This document shows positions 8,388 through 15,654 of a stretch of 64,000 bases of DNA, in pieces. The notes beneath the pieces were generated by a model. It had not been told where the DNA came from. It worked only from the letters and a program-made list of their open reading frames with translations, and did no database searches. Numbering within the stretch: position 1 is the stretch's first letter; each line of letters starts with the position of its first letter. Both the position numbers and the translations under genes were made by a program. This DNA comes from Frankia sp. AiPa1 (GTDB lineage: Bacteria; Actinomycetota; Actinomycetes; Frankiales; Frankiaceae), in assembly GCF_023243075.1 (NCBI RefSeq), contig NZ_JALKFZ020000181.1, forward strand, positions 1-64,000. The letters run 5' to 3'.

Positions 8388-9011
8388 ATGGATCGTCTGG
8401 TGTGGATCGACTGCGAGATGACGGGCCTGGACGCGGCGTCCGACCTGTTGCTGGAAGTGGCTTGCCTTGTTACGGAAAGTGAGCTCAATGTGCTCGATGA
8501 GGGCATCGATCTGGTGCTTTCGGCGCCGGACGAGGCGCTTGACGCCATGGTTCCCGTCGTCCGCGAGATGCACGAGACGTCCGGCCTGACCGCTGCCGTC
8601 CGTGCCTCCGCGCTCGCGTTGCCGGAAGCGGAGAAGCTGGTCCTCGACTACGTGCGGGAGCGGGTGCCCGAGGTTCGCCGGGCACCGCTGTGCGGCAACT
8701 CGATCGCCACGGACCGCACGTTCCTCGCCCGCTACATGCCGGCGCTGGACGGCCATCTGCACTACCGGATGATCGACGTCTCCTCGATCAAGGAGCTCGC
8801 GCGGCGGTGGTATGTGCGTACCTACTACGCCGCCCCGGCCAAGCGCGGCGGCCACCGGGCGCTCGCCGACATCCAGGAGAGCATCGAGGAGCTGCGCTAC
8901 TACCGGGAGGCCCTGTTCGTGCCCGCGCCGGGACCCACCAGCGAACAGGCGCGTGCGATCTCGGCCGGGATCCGCGCCCAGACGGAAGCTGCCAGCCCGA
9001 ACGTAGCGTGA
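8388..9011 (+). CDS. orn: Oligoribonuclease (DEDDh 3'-5' exonuclease)
   Basis: A 207-residue protein starting MDRLVWIDCEMTGLD, the canonical Orn start with the first two acidic catalytic residues. Later come CGNSIATDRTFL, MIDVSSIKELARRWY and KRGGHRALADIQESIEEL, giving the remaining Asp residues and the DEDDh His. Orn degrades 2-5 nt RNAs, including pGpG and pApA made when cyclic dinucleotides are opened, to mononucleotides. The ATG at 8388 is used because the family motif begins there. Family members are about 180-215 residues, so the length is normal. The gene is followed by a hairpin and tRNA-His, an order often seen in actinobacteria. Confidence 0.95.
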   Translation: MDRLVWIDCEMTGLDAASDLLLEVACLVTESELNVLDEGIDLVLSAPDEALDAMVPVVREMHETSGLTAAVRASALALPEAEKLVLDYVRERVPEVRRAPLCGNSIATDRTFLARYMPALDGHLHYRMIDVSSIKELARRWYVRTYYAAPAKRGGHRALADIQESIEELRYYREALFVPAPGPTSEQARAISAGIRAQTEAASPNVA

Positions 9012-9026
9012 TGTAGGCGTTACCTG

Positions 9027-9046
9027 CCACCCGTCCGCCCGGGTGG
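9027..9046 (+). terminator. Short hairpin after orn
   Basis: A six-bp stem CCACCC / GGGTGG with an 8-base loop lies 15 bases after the orn stop and before tRNA-His. The short stem makes this only a probable terminator. Confidence 0.4.
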
Positions 9047-9110
9047 TGTCTGCGACCGGTACTATGTGCGTGCACCACGATGGCGCCGCGCCACCCATGG
9101 CGCCACCGAT

Positions 9111-9187
9111 GGTGGGTGTAGCTCAGCTGGTAGAGCACCGGGTTGTGGTCCCGGTGGTCGCGGGTTCAAGTCCCGTCACCCACCCCA
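9111..9187 (+). tRNA. tRNA-His (anticodon GTG)
   Basis: The acceptor arm GTGGGTG (9112-9118) pairs with CACCCAC (9177-9183). The D arm reads AGCTCAGCTGGTAGAGC, the anticodon loop is TTGTGGT with anticodon GTG, and the T arm is CGGGTTCAAGTCCCG. The base before the acceptor is G (position -1) and the discriminator is C, the pair that marks tRNA-His. CCA is encoded at 9185-9187. The gene is intact although an element is inserted at its 3' end, because the element carries a copy of that end. Confidence 0.97.
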
Positions 9188-9192
9188 GAGTT
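9163..9192. repeat. attL, left attachment site inside tRNA-His
   Basis: This 30-base sequence begins in the T arm at GGTTCAAG and runs through the acceptor and CCA to AGAGTT. It is identical to 17094-17123; the flanking bases differ on both sides. Confidence 0.9.
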
Positions 9193-9221
9193 ATAGGCGC
9201 TCTGCCAGGCGTTTTCTGCCC

Positions 9222-9266
9222 GGTAGCACGCTGCGGGTAGCACCAATCATGGTCATCGGGTAGCAC
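9222..9266 (+). repeat. Three GGTAGCAC direct repeats, probable integrase arm-type sites
   Basis: GGTAGCAC occurs at 9222-9229, 9236-9243 and 9259-9266, between attL and the integrase start. A fourth copy is at 16986-16993, about 100 bases inside attR. Copies on both sides of the crossover point fit the arm sites bound by the N-terminal domain of tyrosine integrases. Confidence 0.55.
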
Positions 9267-9310
9267 CGCTGATCTAGGCTGTCTCTCGGGTCCTGCCGAG
9301 AGGAGGCCGC

Positions 9311-10528
9311 GTGGCCTGGATTCAGGAGCGCGCGAACCACGTCCGTGTCATGTGGCGTGAGGGTGGCCGAGGCAGCACCCCGGAGTACGAGAAGTTCGCC
9401 ACCCGGGCCGAGGCCGAGGTCTACAAGAAGCTCGTGGAAGCCGCCGGTAACCGGCGCCCGACGCCGGTGGTCGAGGACGGCCGCCCGCCCCGTCCGATCG
9501 CTGGTCTACCGTGCACCGTCCGGCGATGGGCGGAGTTCTGGTTGTCGGGGCTGTCCGGGGTGCGGGGGCGGACCGCGCACGACTATGAGCGCGATCTTCG
9601 CAAGCATGTCCTGCCGGATCTGGGCGACCGGGAGCTCACCGAGGTGTCGAGCACGGATGTGGGCCGGTGGGTGAAGGGCCTTCAGGACAAGGGGTTGGCG
9701 CCGAAGACGGTCCGCAACCAGCACGGGTTGCTCTCGGCGCTGTTCCAGGCCGCTGCGGCGCACGAGCCGCAGGCGATGCGGCTCGGGAACCCGTGCGCCC
9801 GGACCAGGCTGCCGGAGGTGGTGGGGGAGGAGATGCACTTTCTGACCCCCGCCGAGCTGGACCGGCTGTTGGCCGCCCTGCCCAAGCACTACCGGCCGTT
9901 GGTGACCACGCTCGCGCTCACCGGGTTGAGGTGGGGGGAGGCCACCGGCCTGACCGCGCGGCATGTCGATCTGTTGGCGAGCCCCGGGACGATCGCCGTT
10001 CGGCAGTCGTTGCAGCGGCAGGCCGACGGATCGCTGAAGCTGGGGCCGCCGAAGACCCGCGCGTCCCGGCGGACCGTCACCTTGCCCGCGAAGCTGGTGG
10101 ACGTGCTGATTCCGCTGTGGAGCGGCAAAGACGGCGACGAGATGGTGTTCGTGACGCAGCGGGGTACGGCGGTGCGCCACTCGCACTTCTACAACCGGGT
10201 GTGGAAGCCCGCGGTTCTGGGCGCCGAGCTGCCGGCGGGTCTGCGCATCCACGACCTTCGGCACACGCACGCGGCGTGGCTGATCTCGGCCGGACGGCCG
10301 CTGCCGAGCATCCAACGCCGGTTGGGCCACCGGTCGATCACGACCACCGTGGACCGGTACGGCCACCTGCTGCCCGAGGTGGACCGGGGCGACCTGGACG
10401 CGCTCCAGGCCGCGTTCATCACTGGCGACCCCGACCCTTCCGACGCCACCGACAATGCCGATACCGCTGATAACGCCGACACCACGAGCATTTCGGAGGG
10501 CGGCGAGAACGGGCGGCTATCGGCCTGA
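9311..10528 (+). CDS. int: Site-specific tyrosine recombinase (integrase)
   Basis: A 405-residue phage/ICE-type integrase starting at GTG, with GAGAGGAGG just upstream. The N-terminal part (1-65) is the arm-binding region, 68-165 is the SAM-like core-binding domain, and 175-360 is the catalytic domain. Active-site residues are all visible: R207 (TGLRWGEA), K248 (PPKTRASRR), H314 and R317 (HDLRHTHA), H340 (RLGHRSI) and the nucleophile Y350 (DRYGHL). The C-terminal tail has short Asp/Thr/Ala repeats. It sits directly beside attL in tRNA-His, so it should integrate and, with an excisionase, excise the element. Its 3' end overlaps the opposing excisionase-like gene by 12 bases. Confidence 0.95.
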   Translation: MAWIQERANHVRVMWREGGRGSTPEYEKFATRAEAEVYKKLVEAAGNRRPTPVVEDGRPPRPIAGLPCTVRRWAEFWLSGLSGVRGRTAHDYERDLRKHVLPDLGDRELTEVSSTDVGRWVKGLQDKGLAPKTVRNQHGLLSALFQAAAAHEPQAMRLGNPCARTRLPEVVGEEMHFLTPAELDRLLAALPKHYRPLVTTLALTGLRWGEATGLTARHVDLLASPGTIAVRQSLQRQADGSLKLGPPKTRASRRTVTLPAKLVDVLIPLWSGKDGDEMVFVTQRGTAVRHSHFYNRVWKPAVLGAELPAGLRIHDLRHTHAAWLISAGRPLPSIQRRLGHRSITTTVDRYGHLLPEVDRGDLDALQAAFITGDPDPSDATDNADTADNADTTSISEGGENGRLSA

Positions 10529-10843
10529 GCGGCGCCGTTCGGGCAGCGGGACGGGTACCACCGACGCCGGCACCAGCCCGGCAACGGCGGTACCCGGTAC
10601 CGACAGAGGCATGACCACCGACCCGGCAATGATTTTCCGGAGGTCATCGGCGGAGAACCGGATGGCCCGACCCAGCCGGCGATGCGGAACCTTGCGACGG
10701 CGGACCCATTCCCGCAACGTCGACTCCCGCACCCGCAACAACGCCGCCGCCTGCTCCGGATCGTAGAGACGGACGTCATCGTCCCCGGTCGAGGTGGCCG
10801 GTGCGCCGCCAGAGCCGGTCAGGGCACCGTGTCCGGCACGCAT
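10517..10843 (-). CDS. Excisionase-like MerR/HTH_17 DNA-binding protein
   Basis: A 108-residue basic protein with a winged-helix motif: LYDPEQAAALLRVRESTLREW followed by VRRRKVPHRRLGRAIRFSADDLRK, split at the turn. This is the usual Xis/AlpA-like pattern that reads an HTH helix and then a small wing. Such proteins bend DNA at attachment sites to favour excision or act as small regulators. The C-terminal 35 residues are Pro/Val-rich and unlike the family. It is on the strand opposite int with a 12-base tail-to-tail overlap, whereas in most actinomycete elements xis lies upstream of int in the same direction. Confidence 0.75.
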   Translation of the reverse strand: MRAGHGALTGSGGAPATSTGDDDVRLYDPEQAAALLRVRESTLREWVRRRKVPHRRLGRAIRFSADDLRKIIAGSVVMPLSVPGTAVAGLVPASVVPVPLPERRRSGR

Positions 10844-11365
10844 CAGGCCACCGCTTTCGGGCGGATGCTGCCCGCTCGCCTTACATGATCGCGAAAATAC
10901 GGCAGGACGACCCGCCCCCGTTCCGCACCCTGTGTAACGATCCGACAGATCGGTACGCTACCGGCAGGTCGTGTCGAACGGAGGACCAGTTCCTGCCTGA
11001 AACAAGCCTTTGATCTGCCTGCTGCAGAACGGCGCACGGAACCCCCGGGGGTCAGGAAGGGGAAAGGCGGAAACCGGAATGTTCCCGCCTTTTAATCCTG
11101 CCGCGGCCGTGCGCTCTTGAGAAGTGTGTGGATGCGGAGATTTCACGGATTATCCCGGGACTCCACGCGGAGTGGACACGGAGCCGGCGCGGTGTCGGAA
11201 TCCCGGACTGGTTACGGAGTGGGCTCGGAGTGGACCGGGAGCCAGCGCGGAGTGGGTGCGGAGTCGGCGCGGTATCTCCCACCCCGGTCTGGGCAAGGAG
11301 TGGGCACGGAGTGGACGGGGAGTCCGCCGCCGGTCCTGGTGATCACTTGCGAGTGGGTCGCCCGG
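10844..11365. other. Non-coding region of the element holding a GGAGTGG repeat array
   Basis: About 520 bases without a believable gene. It separates the start of the excisionase-like gene from the end of the small-gene operon. The left part holds the excisionase promoter, and the part at 11166-11326 is a two-unit tandem repeat described separately. Confidence 0.5.
11166..11326. repeat. 80-bp imperfect tandem repeat with phased GGAGTGG motifs (iteron-like)
   Basis: Two units of about 80 bases start at 11166 and 11246. Six exact GGAGTGG motifs lie at 11169, 11216, 11227, 11249, 11297 and 11308. Two pairs are 11 bases apart, one helical turn. The 12-mer GTTACGGAGTGG at 11211-11222 occurs again at 12833-12844 in the promoter region of the element's regulator. 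This looks like a protein-binding array, perhaps an origin or an operator. Confidence 0.6.
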
Positions 11366-11767
11366 TCACAGGTCGTCCGCGTCCGGCAGGTCCGGCAGGT
11401 CCGGCAGGTCCGGCAGGTCCGGCAGGTCCGGCAGATCGAGCCGAAGGCCGGCCACGACCCGGTGCGCGGCCGGGTCGCGTAGCGCGCGGGCCATCAGGTA
11501 GAGCATCGGGTCGGACAAGGTCACCGACCGGTGGACCGCCGGACCGGCCAGCAGTTCCACCGTGCGCGCGACGATCGCCCGGACCGTGTCCGCGTCGACG
11601 TCCGGCATCTCGCTGGTGATCCGCGCAGCCAGCGCCAGGCCGATCCGCTGTCGGAACGACCCCACCGGGTTGTACGCCGCAATGGCCCGCCCGGGGTGCT
11701 TACCGCCCGCTCTGCGCTTGCTCTGGCCGGCCCGGTCGTGGCCCGTCTGGTCGTCGGGTGCGGTCAT
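11366..11767 (-). CDS. Small unknown protein with C-terminal LPD repeats
   Basis: A 133-residue product of unknown function. The start at 11767 overlaps the stop of the upstream gene (ATGA). The N-terminal 30 residues are basic (DRAGQSKRRAGGKHPGR), the middle is a helical region (QRIGLALAARITSEMPD and TVRAIVARTVELLAG), and the end is a run of six or seven Leu-Pro-Asp units ending DADDL. The LPD run comes from a 9-base tandem repeat (11381-11434), so its length may vary between strains. It is the last gene of a three-gene operon read leftward from 12693. I recognise no domain. Confidence 0.55.
   Translation of the reverse strand: MTAPDDQTGHDRAGQSKRRAGGKHPGRAIAAYNPVGSFRQRIGLALAARITSEMPDVDADTVRAIVARTVELLAGPAVHRSVTLSDPMLYLMARALRDPAAHRVVAGLRLDLPDLPDLPDLPDLPDLPDADDL
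11381..11434. repeat. Six perfect 9-bp tandem repeats (gtccggcag) within a coding region
   Basis: Six head-to-tail copies of gtccggcag encode the Leu-Pro-Asp repeats of the overlapping small gene on the minus strand. The unit is a multiple of three, so expansion or loss would keep the reading frame. Confidence 0.9.
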
Positions 11768-12156
11768 GGCACGGCCCGTCGGGCCGAGGCCGCTTCGGTG
11801 GCGTCGACGGCGGGTAGTCGGTCGACGGCCCGGGCGCGGATGGCCGCAGTGATCTGGCGCCACACCGATGCCGGCATCCGCAGGGAGACCGGTTGGACGT
11901 AGCCGAAGCCGAGATGAACATGTCCTTGGCGCAGCGCCACCAGGACGGCCCCGCCTTCCGTCCCGTGCCACCTGCTCCACCCGGTGCCCAGCTCACCGGG
12001 TGTGTCCGCCCGCAGGGTCTCGACGATCGCCAGCCACACCGGGTGGGGGATCGCCAGCAGCACCGGGGTTCCGGCGTACCGGTAGCGGATGAGGATCTCG
12101 GCGCCGTGCCGGCCGAACTGGCACAGCGGCGCCACCGCACTTGTCTGCCACGCCAT
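11764..12156 (-). CDS. Unknown 130-residue protein of the element
   Basis: A compact protein with alternating beta and alpha stretches (AEILIRYRYAGTPVLLAIPHPVWLAIVETL in two halves, then GGAVLVALRQGHVHLGFGYVQ). It has no membrane segment, signal or motif I recognise. It is the middle gene of the leftward small-gene operon and overlaps the next gene by ATGA, showing translational coupling. Codon use is high-GC like the rest of the element's left half, unlike the TIR gene. Confidence 0.6.
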   Translation of the reverse strand: MAWQTSAVAPLCQFGRHGAEILIRYRYAGTPVLLAIPHPVWLAIVETLRADTPGELGTGWSRWHGTEGGAVLVALRQGHVHLGFGYVQPVSLRMPASVWRQITAAIRARAVDRLPAVDATEAASARRAVP

Positions 12157-12243
12157 GACCCCTCCAGTGAGCCGCGGGTCGGGGCCTGCCCGTCCGGACC
12201 ATCGGGGGGAGGGTCACGAACGGGCAGGCCGGTCCAAGGGAGG

Positions 12244-12693
12244 TCAGGCGTCCAGCACGGTCGGCCAGTCGGATGCCTTGTCCTGCCACGCCCCGACGAG
12301 CTGTGCCCGCCGCGCCTGACGCAGGAGGTGGACGGCCTTGACCTGGTCGGGGTCGAGGGTGGCCAGGCCCGCCGTCCGGTGCGTCACCCAGGTGCGGCCC
12401 AGCGCCAGCGCCCGCGACGACCAGCCCACCAGTAGCAGATCGACCGCGGCCAGATCAGATGTCGACGGCAGCTCCGGTCCGTACATCACCTCGTGGACCC
12501 GGGCGACGCCGCCGGCCATCTGCGCCATCAGTGCGTCCGACTCCGCTGCGTACATCGTGCACGGCCCGACCAGGCCCGGCATCTGGTCCGGACGCAGACC
12601 CACCGTGGGCGCGGCGTGCAGCTCCCGCGCGAACGCCTGACCGAACGGCACCAGGCCGAACGCCGCCGCCGGCAACATCTCGATCACATCCAC
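12244..12693 (-). CDS. Unknown 149-residue protein of the element, first gene of operon
   Basis: A mostly helical soluble protein (for example LAAVDLLLVGWSSRALALGR and DPDQVKAVHLLRQARRAQLV) with no recognised domain. It is read from the divergent promoter region shared with the HTH/TPR regulator; GGGAG lies just before the ATG at 12693. An inner ATG at 12678 is an alternative start. It is followed after about 90 bases by the next small gene on the same strand. Position suggests a role in element maintenance or control, but sequence gives no direct clue. Confidence 0.55.
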   Translation of the reverse strand: MDVIEMLPAAAFGLVPFGQAFARELHAAPTVGLRPDQMPGLVGPCTMYAAESDALMAQMAGGVARVHEVMYGPELPSTSDLAAVDLLLVGWSSRALALGRTWVTHRTAGLATLDPDQVKAVHLLRQARRAQLVGAWQDKASDWPTVLDA

Positions 12694-12974
12694 TCCCCGC
12701 TGTTCACATGACAGGACGACCGCTGCGCGGTGCCCGCCGGGGGCATCGGGGCCAGCCCGACGGGCACCACGGAGATCAGTGTTCGCGAGCCGCCGTATGG
12801 CTCCCAGTGACGTTTAGGGGACTCTTCGTGTAGTTACGGAGTGGCCCTGTGAGAGCCAGGAGTGCCGTTTGGGTGCCGTCTACGTGCCATTTCGTCGAGG
12901 GTCGCCGCACGACCGTGACATCGGGTGGTGTGGGCCGGGATGCTGGTGGGGCAGTCACGTGAAGGAGACCGCTT
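12694..12974. promoter_or_regulatory. Divergent control region between small-gene operon and regulator
   Basis: This carries a copy of GTTACGGAGTGG (12833-12844) identical to one in the repeat array at 11211-11222, and the opposite-strand motif CCACTCC at 12693-12699 against the start of the leftward operon. GTGCCGT also occurs twice at about 12860-12880. I infer operators for the element's own regulator. Confidence 0.45.
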
Positions 12975-14375
12975 GTGTCGTCCGTTCCGGTCGAGCCCCG
13001 CACGCTGCTGGCGCAGTGGGTCCGCGAGCAGGGGTGGACCCTGGACGACTTCCGCCACCGATATGCAGACGCGGCACAGCGGATCGGCGCGCGAGCCGAC
13101 ACGGTCAGCGAGCGGCAGGCAAAACGCTGGTTCGCGGGCACCGTCGACCGCCCGCATCCGTCCGCAAGCGCCGTGTTGGAAGCGCTCTGCCAGCGGCCGA
13201 TCGGCGACCTGATGAGCCCTCCGCGCATGGCCGGGACGACGTCGGGTTCACCGACGGCAGATGAACCGGTTTTCGCGGGTGGTCACCGCGGGGAAACGCC
13301 CTCTCCAGTGTTTCCATTCGGGCCGCCGGAACATTCCGCTGGTAACGACGCTGATGAGACGCTGCGTTTCCTGGCGCGGGCGGAGCAGGCACCGGCCCCC
13401 GAGATGGTCGCTCTGCTGTGGGTTCAGGTCCAGCAGTTCGCCCGCAGCTACGGAGATCGTCTAAGCGCCCACGTCGAGGAAATGATCGTCACGCGACGGG
13501 CGGCCTTCCGCCTGCTGGACGGTCCAGCCGAGCCCCGCCAGGCCAGAGAGATCTACCTTCTCGCCGGTCTGGTCTGCGCCATGCTCGCGCACGCATCGCG
13601 CGACCTGGGCGACACGCGGCAGGCAATCATCTATCAGGACGCCGGATTGCTGTGCGCGGAACGATCCGGCCATCTCGGGCTGCGGGTCGTCGTACGCACC
13701 GAACAGGCCGCCACCGCCTACTGGATGAAGGACTTCACCCGGTCGATCCACTACACTGACCTAGCCGCCCTGGACGCGGAACGGGTCCGAGGATCGATCG
13801 CCGTGCTGCCCTTCGTGCAGCAGGCCCGCGCGTACGCCGCTATCGGAGACACCAGCCGCAGCCGCCACGCGCTCACCCGCAGCCATCGCATCCGCGACCA
13901 TGTGGAACCCGACGACCTGGACGACATCGGCGGCCTGATGCGCTTCTCGCTGCCCGAACAACTCGGCATCATCGCCGGAACCGCCGCCTGGTACCCGGAC
14001 CCCACCGAATCCGAACGAGCCGCCCACGACGCCGTAACCGCCTACCAGGACGCCCCGTATATCGACCGATCGCACAACTCGGAAGCCATCGCACGGGCCG
14101 ACCTTGCCATCGCCCGCGTTCGCCTCCACGCGCTGGACGGTGCTGAGGATGCCCTACGATCCGTGCTCTCCATCCCGGAATCTCACCGCGTCCTCCCCAT
14201 ACGCAAAGGTGTGCAGAGAGTCCGTGCTCTCCTCCATGCAGACCCCTTCTACCGGTCGGCCCCCGAAGGCCGCCGCCTCCGTAAAGCCGCCGATGAGTTC
14301 GCCTGCAGCTCCGAATCTTCCCAAGAGCTCCGCGCCGTCGGCAACGACGCGGCTGCCGAGCATCTCCCTGACTAG
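12975..14375 (+). CDS. HTH/TPR-type transcriptional regulator of the element
   Basis: A 466-residue protein from GTG at 12975, 8 bases after AAGGAG. The N-terminal 75 residues look like a divergent helix-turn-helix (LLAQWVREQGWTLDDFRHRY, then TVSERQAKRWFAG). The rest is all-helical with TPR-like repeats (EIYLLAGLVCAMLAHASRDLG, then TRQAIIYQDAGLLCAERSGH, and AVLPFVQQARAYAAIGDTSR). This layout is common among actinobacterial regulators of development, antibiotic production and integrative elements, where TPRs bind a peptide or protein signal. It is transcribed away from the small-gene operon and probably controls it. No active-site residues are expected. Confidence 0.75.
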   Translation: MSSVPVEPRTLLAQWVREQGWTLDDFRHRYADAAQRIGARADTVSERQAKRWFAGTVDRPHPSASAVLEALCQRPIGDLMSPPRMAGTTSGSPTADEPVFAGGHRGETPSPVFPFGPPEHSAGNDADETLRFLARAEQAPAPEMVALLWVQVQQFARSYGDRLSAHVEEMIVTRRAAFRLLDGPAEPRQAREIYLLAGLVCAMLAHASRDLGDTRQAIIYQDAGLLCAERSGHLGLRVVVRTEQAATAYWMKDFTRSIHYTDLAALDAERVRGSIAVLPFVQQARAYAAIGDTSRSRHALTRSHRIRDHVEPDDLDDIGGLMRFSLPEQLGIIAGTAAWYPDPTESERAAHDAVTAYQDAPYIDRSHNSEAIARADLAIARVRLHALDGAEDALRSVLSIPESHRVLPIRKGVQRVRALLHADPFYRSAPEGRRLRKAADEFACSSESSQELRAVGNDAAAEHLPD

Positions 14376-14571
14376 GGTCCACCGTCTCAGCGGGTAGCAG
14401 GTGAATGCTAATAATCTTATGGGGAATCGCTATTCATTGCAAGATGTTGTGTGAATATTGCGCAGAGGTTAACCATCTGAGGACTTGAATAGTAATTTGG
14501 CCGGAATTAGCAACTTTAATTGGATTAGAGTCGAAGGGTGGTGGCTTCATGTAAATCTTGCGTCGAAGTAC
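14376..14571. other. AT-rich spacer between convergent regulator and TIR gene
   Basis: About 200 bases of clearly lower GC than the window, with no gene seen. The drop in GC begins here and continues through the TIR gene, marking the left edge of a foreign-looking segment. Confidence 0.6.
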
Positions 14572-14595
14572 TCAACTGAGTTTTGATGCAAGATT
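14554..14595 (-). terminator. Probable hairpin at the end of the TIR gene
   Basis: An 8-bp inverted repeat (AATCTTGC at 14554-14561, GCAAGATT at 14588-14595) encloses a smaller ACTCA/TGAGT stem. It spans the last codons and stop of the TIR gene, so it may end that transcript. Confidence 0.35.
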
Positions 14596-15654
14596 CCTGG
14601 CCAGGGTTCCGAGTAGATATAGTCGAGGGTTTTGGTGCATCCATATCAGCATTAGAAGCCATAGTCGAAAGCCGATTCCAACCGTGAAGACAATAATTCC
14701 GAACGTAAGACTCAGTGCCTCTTCTGAATGCACGTCAGCGATCGTGCCGATTGCGGTGAAAACGCAGAAAAGTATGTCAATCTCGATGGCTTGGATGGCG
14801 TGGAAGCGCACCTCTTTGTTTCGACGGCGAAGTGTGAACCATCCTAGGACCGGAAAATAAGAGGAAACCATCAGTGCGGCGTTAAGGCGACTCTTTTCTG
14901 GATGTTTTTTGATCCGCTCGGTGTTCCGAGTGGAATGTATGGTCGCCGCACTCTGCTGCTGCGAGTCTCCTGACTCTACCGAGTAGTTCTGGTCAGGAGA
15001 GATTGGGTGATGGGTCAGATTGCTAGGTTGGGAGTATCTCGCCTCGGTCGACATGGCCATGGCGTGATGTGAGCGCGTGGTGGGTGTGAAAGGGGTGTCA
15101 GATTCTCCCGGGAAGCGGGGTTCGTGGCCGGGTGCAATAATATTGCGTGCCGGGAAGGGGGGTGCCGAGGTCGGCTTCGCGCGACCGATTCTAACCGCTT
15201 TGATCTGTTCGATCAGGCGGAGCTTCGCCGTTGGCTCCGAGAGGCCGAATAGATCGAATGAAACGATCTGACCCAGTAGTCCGGGGCGGGGGCAATCCAT
15301 TACTCGGATTGGTACAAGCTTACTTCGAAAACCGGCCGGGTCTGCGGCCTGCGCCGCTTGCCATTCTGCCTGGCCATACACGGAGTCGAGGTAATCGTCT
15401 GAAAGTAGAGCAATGGTGTGCTCCGCTTCTGTCGCACCTCGCTGCATGCCGAACATCCAATTTCTTCCGGGGATGGAATCCCAATCTTGAATAAAAACCC
15501 GGAATCCCTTTTCTTCCAACTGCCATGCAATCCACTCGGCCCATGGACGGTCAGAAGTTGTGTACGAGATAAAAAAATTGAGCGTCGCATCCTCCGGCCG
15601 ACCGAAGTCTCGTGATGCTCCCTGTTGCGCCGCCGTGCTGTGCTCTTGGTCCAT
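14572..15654 (-). CDS. TIR-domain protein fused to a DUF4870/Tic20-like membrane domain
   Basis: A 360-residue protein from ATG at 15654 behind a G-rich ribosome site. Residues 24-155 form a TIR domain: NFFISYTTSDRPWAEWIAWQL, the loop FIQDWDSIPG, and YGQAEWQAA with the probable NAD-cleaving Glu 97. Residues 160-255 are a polar linker. Residues 256-360 contain two hydrophobic segments around RFHAIQAIEIDILF and FGIIVFTVGIGFRLWLLMLIW, preceded by SSYFPVLGW. That order resembles DUF4870/Tic20-like membrane proteins. Bacterial TIR domains hydrolyse or cyclise NAD and act in phage defence or signalling. Hand counts of a few lines give about 45-52% GC, far below its neighbours, so it is recently acquired cargo. 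An upstream in-frame start at 15795 is less likely. Confidence 0.8.
   Translation of the reverse strand: MDQEHSTAAQQGASRDFGRPEDATLNFFISYTTSDRPWAEWIAWQLEEKGFRVFIQDWDSIPGRNWMFGMQRGATEAEHTIALLSDDYLDSVYGQAEWQAAQAADPAGFRSKLVPIRVMDCPRPGLLGQIVSFDLFGLSEPTAKLRLIEQIKAVRIGRAKPTSAPPFPARNIIAPGHEPRFPGESDTPFTPTTRSHHAMAMSTEARYSQPSNLTHHPISPDQNYSVESGDSQQQSAATIHSTRNTERIKKHPEKSRLNAALMVSSYFPVLGWFTLRRRNKEVRFHAIQAIEIDILFCVFTAIGTIADVHSEEALSLTFGIIVFTVGIGFRLWLLMLIWMHQNPRLYLLGTLARNLASKLS

Noticed and set aside
11381..11434. CRISPR-like repeat array
   Set aside because: The 9-base units are contiguous with no spacers and lie in a coding frame; it is a microsatellite.
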